Shown here: piece after piece, positions 26,226 to 33,757 of the stretch | Layout of the letters: every line of letters begins with the position of its first letter | How positions within the stretch are numbered: position 1 is the first letter of the stretch | Source: Castellaniella sp040276065 | GTDB taxonomy: Bacteria; Pseudomonadota; Gammaproteobacteria; Burkholderiales; Burkholderiaceae_B | Reading direction: 5' to 3' | Assembly (NCBI RefSeq): GCF_040276065.1 | Contig: NZ_JBELOI010000002.1 | Coordinates: 124,001-188,000, forward strand | Length of the DNA: 64,000 nt | Translations under genes and position numbers: made by a program | The notes under the pieces: model-generated | Database searches by the model: none | The model's input: only the letters and a program-made list of their open reading frames with translations | What the model was told of the DNA's origin: nothing

Positions 26226-27701
26226 ATGTCGATTTTTGGTCCGACAGAAGGTTTTGCTGCGGCGTTTCCGGATTTTCCCGCCGATTTGTTCATCGGCGGG
26301 CAGTGGCGGCCGGCAGCGTCCGGCCGGCGCATCGATGTGTTCGATCCGTCCACCGGCCGGCGCATCATCGGCATTGCCGACGCCTCGATCGAGGAAGGCA
26401 TCGCGGCGGTCGATGCGGCGCACGATGCGGCGCAATCCTGGGCCCGGACCGCACCACGCCGCCGCAGCGAGATTCTGCGTCGCGCCTATGAACTGATGCG
26501 TGATCGTGTCGAGTGGTTCGCCGAGCTGATTGCGCTCGAGAACGGCAAGTCCCTGGCCGACGCCCGCGGCGAGGCGCATTACGCGGCCGAGTTCTTTCGC
26601 TGGTATGCCGAGGAAGCGGTGCGCGTGGTGGGCGACCTGGCCGTGGCGCCTGCCGGCGGCAACCGCATGTTGGTGCATTACCAGCCGATCGGGGTCTCGG
26701 TTCTGGTGACGCCCTGGAATTTCCCGGCGGCCATGGCGACGCGCAAGATCGGACCCGCGCTCGCCGCGGGATGCACCTGCGTGCTCAAGCCGGCGACCGA
26801 GACGCCTTTGACGGCCTATGCGCTGGCCGCGCTGCTGCACGAGGCTGGCGTGCCGGGCGGCGTGGTCAATGTTGTCACGACCTCGAGGTCCGGCGCGGTC
26901 GTCGGCGCGATGCTGCGCGATCCGCGCGTGCGCAAGCTGTCGTTCACGGGATCGACGGAAGTCGGCCGCATCCTGCTGGCCGAGGCTGCGGGGCAGGTGG
27001 TGAGCTGCTCGATGGAGCTGGGCGGCAATGCGCCCTTCATCGTGTTTGACGATGCCGATCACGAGGCCGCGATCGAAGGCGCGATGATCGCCAAGATGCG
27101 CAATGGCGGCGAGGCCTGCACCGCCGCGAATCGCTTTTATGTCCAGCGGGCGAGCGTGGATCGCTTCGCCGAGGCTCTGGCCGGGCACATGAGCGCGCTG
27201 GTCGTGGGCGATGCCAGGCGCGCGGAGACCCAGTTGGGGCCTCTCATCAACGGCGGGGCCCGCGACAAGGTCGGGGAATTGGTCCAGGATGCGCTGGCCC
27301 GCGGCGCCCGGCGGCTCGTCGGAGGGGGGGCGGTACCGGGTGAAGGGTATTATTTTTCCCCGGTCGTCCTGGTCGACGTGCCGCACGACGCCAGGGTCCT
27401 GAACGAGGAGATCTTCGGTCCGGTGGCGGCGATCGTGGCATTCGACACCGAGGATGAGGCCATCGAGCTCGCCAACCAGACCGAATACGGCCTGGTGGCC
27501 TACCTGTATACGGGCGATCTGGCCCGCGGGTTGCGGGTGTCAGAGCGGTTGGAGGTCGGCATGGTGGGCTTGAATCGCGGGCTGGTGTCCGACCCCGCGG
27601 CACCGTTCGGCGGCGTCAAGCAAAGTGGTCTGGGGCGCGAGGGGGGGCATCATGGCCTGCTGGAATTCATGGAGGCGAAGTACATTGCGACCCAGTGGTG
27701 A
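26226..27701 (+). CDS. NAD(P)-dependent aldehyde dehydrogenase, succinate-semialdehyde type
   Basis: This is a 491-residue aldehyde dehydrogenase. It shows PWNFPAAMATRKIGPALAAG (cofactor site), SFTGSTEVGR, the catalytic glutamate in MELGGNAPFIVFDDAD and the catalytic cysteine in GGEACTAANRFYVQ. The latter closely resembles the motif of succinate-semialdehyde dehydrogenases (GabD group), which favours a semialdehyde substrate. The start at 26226 follows AGGGGTGAAGAG. It is the last gene of the operon that begins at 15906 and meets the DUF1850 gene tail to tail. Specificity is inference from motif resemblance. Confidence 0.92.
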   Translation: MSIFGPTEGFAAAFPDFPADLFIGGQWRPAASGRRIDVFDPSTGRRIIGIADASIEEGIAAVDAAHDAAQSWARTAPRRRSEILRRAYELMRDRVEWFAELIALENGKSLADARGEAHYAAEFFRWYAEEAVRVVGDLAVAPAGGNRMLVHYQPIGVSVLVTPWNFPAAMATRKIGPALAAGCTCVLKPATETPLTAYALAALLHEAGVPGGVVNVVTTSRSGAVVGAMLRDPRVRKLSFTGSTEVGRILLAEAAGQVVSCSMELGGNAPFIVFDDADHEAAIEGAMIAKMRNGGEACTAANRFYVQRASVDRFAEALAGHMSALVVGDARRAETQLGPLINGGARDKVGELVQDALARGARRLVGGGAVPGEGYYFSPVVLVDVPHDARVLNEEIFGPVAAIVAFDTEDEAIELANQTEYGLVAYLYTGDLARGLRVSERLEVGMVGLNRGLVSDPAAPFGGVKQSGLGREGGHHGLLEFMEAKYIATQW

Positions 27702-27713
27702 GGGTATCGCCGG

Positions 27714-28124
27714 TCATTGCATGCAAGGCCGCAGCAGCGTCACCCCGCCATCGGTCGGCATGACGGCGCGCATGGGCTCGCAGCGCCCCGCCACGCACCA
27801 GTCGTAGTCGGCCGTATAGGGTGAGCGTGTCATGCGCAGAATATGCAGGGGCGCCGTGTGCGGCTGGTATTCGTACCAACCGCCGGTCAGCCGCCGCGCG
27901 TCCGGGGGCGGCTCCATGCCGGCGCCCGATCCCCGGATGCGCGCGCGGCCCGGGATGAGGACCGGGCGGCCGTCCGCATCGAGGCGGACGGTGTAGTCCT
28001 CCTCCCAGCGGGTCTTTTCGATCGAGTGTGTCCAGGCGAGCGTGAAGTCCCGCAGGGGCACGAAGCGCGGCGGGACGGTCGGCGCCGCCGCCAGGCTCAG
28101 GCACACGCCCAGTCCCGCCAGCAT
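27714..28124 (-). CDS. DUF1850 domain-containing protein
   Basis: This is a 136-residue small exported protein. It starts MLAGLGVCLSLAAAPTVPP, a short signal-like hydrophobic stretch, then shows the family's FTLAWTHSIEKTRWEEDY segment (Trp-Thr-His-Ser). The start at 28124 is 2 bases past the stop of the fused TRAP permease gene, so it is translationally linked to it. DUF1850 genes are very often found next to TAXI-type TRAP permeases; the protein presumably assists that transporter in the periplasm or membrane. The frame stays open further upstream only because it overlaps the permease gene. Confidence 0.82.
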   Translation of the reverse strand: MLAGLGVCLSLAAAPTVPPRFVPLRDFTLAWTHSIEKTRWEEDYTVRLDADGRPVLIPGRARIRGSGAGMEPPPDARRLTGGWYEYQPHTAPLHILRMTRSPYTADYDWCVAGRCEPMRAVMPTDGGVTLLRPCMQ

Positions 28125-28126
28125 GA

Positions 28127-30145
28127 TCAGGCCATGGCCTGGCGGCGCATCCGCCGGCTCCGCCAGGTGTGCCAGACGAGGAACAGGGCCGCCGTGATGA
28201 AGCCCGCATCGTCGGTCCAGGGCTCGGCGGCCACCAGCAGCGAGGCCGCGAGGATGACGTAGATGCGCTCGAACCAGCGTATGGGGGTCATCAGGAAGCC
28301 CGTGACCCCCGCGCCCCACAGGGCGATCGCCAGTACCGCCTTGAACACGATGTATGCCACCGCCAGCACGCCGCCCCCTTGCAGCATCAGGGCGGGGCTG
28401 TAGACCGCCATGTAGGGCACGACGAAGCCGGCCACGGCCACGCGCAGGGCCTGGATGCTGATCTTGAGGCCGTTCTCGCGGGCGATGGGGGCCGCCGCGA
28501 AGGCGGCCAGCGCCACGGGCGGCGTCAGGTCGGCCATGATGCCGAAATAGAACACGAACATGTGCGACACGATCAGCGGCACGCCGAGCTTGAGCAGGAT
28601 GGGCGCGGCCAACGAGCTCGTAATGATGTAGTTCGGGATCGTCGGGATGCCCATGCCCAGCACCAGGCAGGTGATCATGGTGAGGAACAGGGCGAGGAAC
28701 AGGTTGTTCTCGCCGATGGCGATCACCTCGCCGCCAAAGGCCGCGGCGACCCCGGTGAGGTTGATGATGCCGATGATCACGCCCACCAGGGCGCAGGCGG
28801 CGGCCACGGGCAGGGCGTTGCGCGCGCCTTCGGCCAGGGCCTTGATGGCCAGTCCGATCGTGCTCAGGCCGTGTTTGCGAGCCAGCAGCCAGACGGCCAG
28901 CACCGCCGTGATGACGAAGAAATCCGTGACGCCGAAGCGGATGAAACCGGCGCAGGCGAAGCCCAGCAGCACCCAGAACAGATAGCGGATCGCCAGGTTG
29001 CCCACGCCCTTGATCACGGCGGCGCCAAAGATGAGGATGACCGTCAGGCCCAGGCCCACCGTGCCCGAAAACAGGGGCGTGTAGCCCGAGAACAGCAGCA
29101 CCACCAGGCCGATCAACGGGATCAACAGGAACCAGCGCTCGCGCACGGCCTGCCAGGGGTTGGGGCATTCCTCCTTGGGCAGCCCGTGCAGCCCCTTGCG
29201 GCCCGCCTCGAGGTGTACCGTCCAGAGTGCCGTCCCGAAGTACAGCAGGGCGGGGATGATGGCGGCCTTGACCACCTCAACGTACGCGATGTTGAGCGTC
29301 TCGGCCATGATGAAGGCCACCGCGCCCATGACCGGCGGCATGATCTGTCCACCCATGCTCGCGGTGGCCTCCACGCCGCCCGCGAAGGCCGAGGAGTAGC
29401 CGAAGCGTTTCATCAGCGGAATCGTGAACTGCCCGGTGGTCACGACGTTGGCCACGCCCGAGCCGTTGATGGTGCCCATGAGGCCCGAGCTGATCACCGA
29501 TACCTTGGCGGGGCCGCCGCGCGTGTGTCCCACAAGGCCCATGGAAAAGTCACTGAACAGGGCGATCATGCCGGCCTGCTCGAGAAAGGCGCCGAACAGG
29601 ATGAAGAGGTAGATGTAGGTGGACGATACGTAGGTGGGCGTGCCGTAGATGCCCTCGACCCCGAAACTCATGGTGCTGACGATCTGGTCCAGGCCGTAGC
29701 CCCGGTGCATGAACGGGCCCGGCAGATATTGCCCGAACAGGCCGTACAGCAGGAATATCCCGCAGATGATCGGCAGTGCCCAGCCCATGATGCGGCGCGT
29801 GGCCTCGAACACCAGGACGATGGTGAGGATGCCGATCACCATGTCCGCGTCGGTCATCTGGCCGGCGCGTGCGGTGAGATCGGCCTCGTAGATCCAGTGA
29901 TAGAAGCTCGCGGCAAAGCCCGCCAGCCCCAGCACCCAGCCCAGCGCCGCGCTCGCGCGGCCGCCGCGTCCCGGGTAGAGCGTGAAGATCATCAGCAGCA
30001 CGAAGCCGACGTGCACGGCCCGGACTACTTGGCTGGAGATCGGGCTGTAGGCGGCCGTCCACACCTGGAAGCATGAAAATGCCACCGCGATCCAGAAAAT
30101 GGCGCGCGGCAGCGGCCGGTCGGCGAGGTCGTGGGAAGAACTCAT
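28127..30145 (-). CDS. TRAP transporter fused permease subunit (4TM/12TM)
   Basis: This is a 672-residue membrane protein in which the small (DctQ-like, about residues 1-170) and large (DctM-like, about 180-660) TRAP subunits are fused, the usual form for TAXI-type systems. Conserved loops include LIYFLFILFGAFLEQ-like segments near 215, GLMGTINGSGVANVVTTGQF, EATASMGGQIMPPVMGAVAF and ADLTPPVALAAFAAAPIA. It is downstream of the TAXI receptor on the same strand; an 84-base gap with a strong hairpin separates them. It drives ion-coupled import of a substrate such as glutamate or a dicarboxylate in related systems. Confidence 0.93.
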   Translation of the reverse strand: MSSSHDLADRPLPRAIFWIAVAFSCFQVWTAAYSPISSQVVRAVHVGFVLLMIFTLYPGRGGRASAALGWVLGLAGFAASFYHWIYEADLTARAGQMTDADMVIGILTIVLVFEATRRIMGWALPIICGIFLLYGLFGQYLPGPFMHRGYGLDQIVSTMSFGVEGIYGTPTYVSSTYIYLFILFGAFLEQAGMIALFSDFSMGLVGHTRGGPAKVSVISSGLMGTINGSGVANVVTTGQFTIPLMKRFGYSSAFAGGVEATASMGGQIMPPVMGAVAFIMAETLNIAYVEVVKAAIIPALLYFGTALWTVHLEAGRKGLHGLPKEECPNPWQAVRERWFLLIPLIGLVVLLFSGYTPLFSGTVGLGLTVILIFGAAVIKGVGNLAIRYLFWVLLGFACAGFIRFGVTDFFVITAVLAVWLLARKHGLSTIGLAIKALAEGARNALPVAAACALVGVIIGIINLTGVAAAFGGEVIAIGENNLFLALFLTMITCLVLGMGIPTIPNYIITSSLAAPILLKLGVPLIVSHMFVFYFGIMADLTPPVALAAFAAAPIARENGLKISIQALRVAVAGFVVPYMAVYSPALMLQGGGVLAVAYIVFKAVLAIALWGAGVTGFLMTPIRWFERIYVILAASLLVAAEPWTDDAGFITAALFLVWHTWRSRRMRRQAMA

Positions 30146-30169
30146 GTGGCGGGTTCCTGTTCATTGAAA

Positions 30170-30200
30170 AGGCGGTTCAAACCGGTCGTATGAACCGCCT
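30170..30200 (-). terminator. Intercistronic hairpin between TAXI receptor and permease genes
   Basis: On the minus strand AGGCGGTTCA, an 11-base loop and TGAACCGCCT form a perfect 10-bp stem followed by TTT. It lies between the receptor gene's stop and the permease gene's start. It probably acts as a partial terminator or mRNA-end protector, giving more receptor than permease, the ratio TRAP systems need. The hairpin is seen directly; the role is inferred. Confidence 0.6.
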
Positions 30201-30229
30201 GGAGGCCGATGCCGACGGCTGGGGCGTGC

Positions 30230-31186
30230 TTACTTGATCAGGCCGGCCTCCTTGTAGTAGCGCTCGGCGCCGGGGTGCAGGGGCACAGGCATGCCCTTGA
30301 GGGCGTTCTCGAGCTTGATCGCCTTGGCCGCATTGTGGGTCGAGGCGAGCGTGTCGAGGTTTTCGTAGAGCACCTTGGTCATTTGATAGGCCAGGTCGTC
30401 GCTGACGTCGCTCTGCGTGACGAGGAAGTTCGGCACCGCCGCGGTCGGTGTGTCGGCCGCCTGGCCCTCGTACGTGTTGGCCGGGATCGTGGCGGGCTGG
30501 TACGCCTCATTGCCGATCTTGGCGACCACGTCGGTGGGGATGGGCACGACGACAATCTTGACCGACGTGGCCAGGTCGCGGATCGAGGACACCCCCAGGC
30601 CGGCGGACTGCAAGGTGACGTCGAGCTGGCGGTTCTTCATCAGCTCGACGGACTCGCCAAATGGCAAGTATTCGACCTTGCTGAAGTCGTCATAGCTCAG
30701 GCCGGCGGCCTTGAGCACGGCGCGCGCGTTGAGCTCGGTGCCCGAGCGCGCCGCGCCCACCGAGATGCGCTTGCCCTTGAGGTCGGCCAGGGTCTTGATC
30801 CCCGAGTCGGCGTTGGCGACGATCTGGATGTAGTTGTTATAGGTGGCCGACAGGCCGCGCAGCTTGGTCAGCGGAGCCTTGAAGCCGGCCTCGGCATTGC
30901 CGGTGTAGGCGTCGGACACGGTGTCGGCCAGCGCGAAGGCGAGCTCGCCACGGCCCGCCTGCAGCAGGTTCATGTTTTCGGCCGACGCCTTGGTGACCTG
31001 GGCCGTCGACTTCGCGTCCGGGATGTGTTTGCTGTAGATCTGGGATAGCGCCACGCCCAGCGGATAGTACACACCGCTTTGGCCGCCGGTCAGGATGTTG
31101 ATGAACTTGGTTTGCGCGTGTGTCGGGCCCGCCGCGATGGTGGCCGCCGCCATGGCGATTGCCGCCAGCCATTTCGTCAATTGCAT
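30230..31186 (-). CDS. TAXI family TRAP transporter solute-binding protein
   Basis: This is the 318-residue periplasmic receptor of the TAXI class. A Sec signal peptide ends at about THA-Q (residue 25). The mature N-terminus has the diagnostic FINILTGGQSGVYYPLG, followed by QTTKASAENMNLLQ-type and RISVGAARSGTELNARAVL segments. The start at 31186 is chosen because AAAGGAGA precedes it; a further in-frame ATG upstream lacks a good site. It is the first gene of the unit receptor, fused permease, DUF1850. No regulator lies next to it. Confidence 0.92.
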   Translation of the reverse strand: MQLTKWLAAIAMAAATIAAGPTHAQTKFINILTGGQSGVYYPLGVALSQIYSKHIPDAKSTAQVTKASAENMNLLQAGRGELAFALADTVSDAYTGNAEAGFKAPLTKLRGLSATYNNYIQIVANADSGIKTLADLKGKRISVGAARSGTELNARAVLKAAGLSYDDFSKVEYLPFGESVELMKNRQLDVTLQSAGLGVSSIRDLATSVKIVVVPIPTDVVAKIGNEAYQPATIPANTYEGQAADTPTAAVPNFLVTQSDVSDDLAYQMTKVLYENLDTLASTHNAAKAIKLENALKGMPVPLHPGAERYYKEAGLIK

Positions 31187-31210
31187 GATGTCTCCTTTGA
31201 GCTTCAACTT

Positions 31211-31239
31211 TTGACCCGATGGGCCGGGTAGACTGTGAT
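31211..31239 (+). promoter_or_regulatory. Possible promoter for thpR
   Basis: TTGACC (31211-31216; 5 of 6) and TGTGAT (31234-31239; 4 of 6) are separated by 17 bases, placing a transcription start about 10 bases before the thpR start codon. It lies in the 70-base divergent gap with the TAXI receptor gene. Confidence 0.35.
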
Positions 31240-31256
31240 CGTATCAGGGAATATCC

Positions 31257-31835
31257 ATGACAGAACCCGGTAATCACCCTAAGGACGGCGCCCGGCCCAG
31301 GCGTTTATTCGTCGCCTTGTGGCCCGACCCGCAGACGGTGCGCGCGCTGTCGCATCCCGTGGCGCGCGCGCATGCGCTGTACGGCGGCAGGCCGATGCGC
31401 GCGGATACGCTGCACCTGACCCTGGCGTTTCTGGGCCCGGTCCCGGGCGATCGCATCCCGCCCTTGTGCGCGATGATCCGCGCCTGGGCACCGCTTGGCG
31501 GCGAACTCGTCCTGGATCGATTCGGGCGCTTCAAGGGGCCGCGCATCGTCTGGGTGGGCCCTTCGGAACCCTGGCCCGCCTGGCTGGGCGCCCTGCATGC
31601 GGATTTGTGGGCCGGCCTGGAGGACTTGGGGTTCCCGGCTGCCGGCGAGGCGTTCAGGCCCCACGTTTCGCTGCTGCGCAGGGCGGGGCCGGGGGATCTG
31701 GCCACCCTGGGCGGCGTGCGTCCCGTCGTCTGGCGGCCGCGGCGTTGTGTCCTGGTGGCGTCCACGCCGCGCGAGACCGGCTCGTATTACGAGGCGCTGG
31801 CCGAGTGCGTAGTGGCGCCGGGCGGCATCCTATAA
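31257..31835 (+). CDS. thpR: RNA 2',3'-cyclic phosphodiesterase (2'-5' RNA ligase family)
   Basis: This is a 192-residue member of the 2H phosphoesterase superfamily. The two catalytic HxT/Sx motifs are present: HLTL at residues 52-55 and HVSL at about 137-140. The N-terminal RRLFVALWPD strand is typical of ThpR. Family enzymes hydrolyse RNA 2',3'-cyclic phosphates and can join tRNA halves in vitro; the cellular role is unclear. It is a monocistronic-looking gene between the TAXI receptor (divergent) and the chloride channel. Its final codons contain TATAAT, a possible -10 for the next gene. Confidence 0.9.
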   Translation: MTEPGNHPKDGARPRRLFVALWPDPQTVRALSHPVARAHALYGGRPMRADTLHLTLAFLGPVPGDRIPPLCAMIRAWAPLGGELVLDRFGRFKGPRIVWVGPSEPWPAWLGALHADLWAGLEDLGFPAAGEAFRPHVSLLRRAGPGDLATLGGVRPVVWRPRRCVLVASTPRETGSYYEALAECVVAPGGIL

Positions 31836-31863
31836 TTTCGGCTTCCCGGGTTCCTCGCGGCGG

Positions 31864-33267
31864 ATGCCGCCGCTCTTTGCCATGAAACCTCCCCGCATGC
31901 CGCGTCTTGCCGTTCTCGAGCCGGTCGTGATGCTGGCGACGGTGGCACAGTGGATGGTCCTCGCCACGATCGTCGGCGGCGTGGTGGGATCAGGGGTCAG
32001 CATCTTTCTGCATGCTCTGTTTTTCTTCACCGATCGTTCGCTGGGCATTCCCTTGTGGATGCAGGCCATCCTGTTGCCGCTCGGTGGCTTGGCCAACGGC
32101 CTGTTGCTGTATTACGGCTATCGCGCCTATACCGGCGGGTTGAAGGATTCGATCCATGCGGCCGTGTTCGAGCAGGCCGGCCGGATGCCGCTGCGCACGA
32201 TGCTGATCAAGCCCGTGGCAGCCATCGTCACCCTGGGCTGTGGCGGTTCAGCCGGCAAGGAAGGGCCCTGCTCGCACCTGGGTGCGTCGCTGGGTTCGGC
32301 CATCGGACGCGTGTTCCGGCTCAATGCCGAATTGCAGCAACGCGTCGTCGCTTGCGGCGTGAGCGCGGGCTTCGCCAGCGTCTTCGGAACTCCGATAGCC
32401 GGTGCCCTCTATGGCATCGAGATGCTGGCCATCGGCCGGATTCGCCATGATTTCTTGTTTCCCGCCATGATCGCGGGGGTCTCCTCGTTCCAGATCAGCA
32501 GGGTCTGGGGTATCTCCTACGAGTACTACGATATCGGGGGCCTGCCGGCGTTTTCCGAGCTGCTGTTCGTCAAAATCGTGCTGATCGGCACGCTCAGCGG
32601 GCTGGTGGCGCGGCTCTTCGTGGACATGGTGTTCGGTGTGCGGCGGCTCTGTATGCGTATCCAGACGCGCTGGGGAATCTGGCCGCCCCTGATGCCCTTG
32701 GCCGGAGGGGTGGTGCTGGCGGTGCTGGTGCAGTTCATTTCCGTCGACTATCTGGGGCTGAGCCTGCCACTGATGGACCGCGCGCTGGCGGGCGAAGCCA
32801 TGCCCTATGCCGGGTTCTTCTGGAAGATCCTGCTGGTTGCGATCACCCTCGGCTCCGGGTTCTACGGGGGGATCGTAACGCCGCAATTCGTGATCGGTGC
32901 CATGGCGGGCAATGCCTGCGCGCATCTGTTCGGCATCAGTCCGACGCTGGGTGCGGCGGTGGGCCTGGTCGCCGTCGTGGCAGCGTCATCGAACACGCCG
33001 CTGGCGGCCATCCTCATGGGCGTGGAGCTCTTTGGCGGCGTGGTTGGCACCCTCTACGTGGCCGGCGCGGCCATTGCCGCCTATCTGACCATTGGCCATC
33101 GCAGCGTTTACCCCGAGCAGCGGCTGGCCTATGCGAAGTCGTCCTGGGTGCGCGTGCGCGCCGACATGCCCGTCAGCCAGGAAAAGCTCCATCTGTCCCA
33201 TGGCTTGCTGCGCTGGTGGCGCGGGCGGCGCCAGGGACCGCCCCCCGGCTCGCATGGTCGAGGCTGA
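31864..33267 (+). CDS. CLC family chloride channel/antiporter
   Basis: This is a 467-residue integral membrane protein of the CLC family, with the hydrophobic profile expected for about 18 intramembrane helices. The central selectivity/gating motif reads GSAGKEGP (the gating glutamate is retained, with Lys in place of the usual Arg), and the third motif reads GGIVTP for the usual GGIFAP. The first motif, GSGIP in EriC-type proteins, is not obvious; GGLKDS occupies that region. It therefore belongs to a divergent prokaryotic CLC branch. The start could be 31864 or the internal ATG at 31882; neither has a strong ribosome site. Confidence 0.88.
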   Translation: MPPLFAMKPPRMPRLAVLEPVVMLATVAQWMVLATIVGGVVGSGVSIFLHALFFFTDRSLGIPLWMQAILLPLGGLANGLLLYYGYRAYTGGLKDSIHAAVFEQAGRMPLRTMLIKPVAAIVTLGCGGSAGKEGPCSHLGASLGSAIGRVFRLNAELQQRVVACGVSAGFASVFGTPIAGALYGIEMLAIGRIRHDFLFPAMIAGVSSFQISRVWGISYEYYDIGGLPAFSELLFVKIVLIGTLSGLVARLFVDMVFGVRRLCMRIQTRWGIWPPLMPLAGGVVLAVLVQFISVDYLGLSLPLMDRALAGEAMPYAGFFWKILLVAITLGSGFYGGIVTPQFVIGAMAGNACAHLFGISPTLGAAVGLVAVVAASSNTPLAAILMGVELFGGVVGTLYVAGAAIAAYLTIGHRSVYPEQRLAYAKSSWVRVRADMPVSQEKLHLSHGLLRWWRGRRQGPPPGSHGRG

Positions 33268-33292
33268 CGTGCGGCCGTGGCAAGGGCCCTCC

Positions 33293-33757
33293 TCACTGCA
33301 GTTCGATGGTGATCGTCGCGCCTTGCCTGGGCAATTCGAAACGGGCTTCCTCAAAGCGGGCGGCACGCGCCAGGGGCTTGGGATTGTTGGAATACCCGTA
33401 GGGTTTCTTGGGCCTGCCCAGCAGTCCGGTCTCGAGCGCGCCGCTGTCATTGGTGTCGTGGTAGATGGCCACGGCGAATTCGCCTGCCGGCAGGCCCTGG
33501 ATCGTGGTGGCGCACTGGCCGCTGGCCTCGTCGATGGGCACGCGCGTGCGGTGGATCGCCAAATTGTCTTTAAAGGGAAACCCTGCCCCGGGAGCGGCGA
33601 ACACGACGATGGCCATGACACCCTCGGTGCTGCGGATGCCCGTGACCTCGACGTGGAGGTCCGCTGCGTGGGCCGACGACAGCCAAGCCAGGGCCGCCGC
33701 AAGCAGCAGGCGAGCAAACGTGCGGGGCAGGGGTATGGAAGAAAAGCGAGAGTTCAT
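33293..33757 (-). CDS. DUF2141 domain-containing exported protein
   Basis: This is a 154-residue periplasmic protein. A signal peptide ends at about SHA-A (residue 31), and the beta-rich DUF2141 domain follows with EGVMAIVVFAAPGAGFPF, GLPAGEFAVAIYHDTNDSG and GRPKKPYGYSNN segments, all typical of the family. The start overlaps the stop of the carotenoid oxygenase gene as ATGA (33754-33757), so the two are translationally coupled. Function is unknown; members often sit beside carotenoid or lipid genes. Confidence 0.87.
   Translation of the reverse strand: MNSRFSSIPLPRTFARLLLAAALAWLSSAHAADLHVEVTGIRSTEGVMAIVVFAAPGAGFPFKDNLAIHRTRVPIDEASGQCATTIQGLPAGEFAVAIYHDTNDSGALETGLLGRPKKPYGYSNNPKPLARAARFEEARFELPRQGATITIELQ

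Noticed and set aside
28169..30076. Long plus-strand open frame (635 codons) opposite the fused TRAP permease
   Set aside because: Composition is His/Gln/Asp-rich with no domain; it mirrors a clear membrane-protein gene on the other strand.
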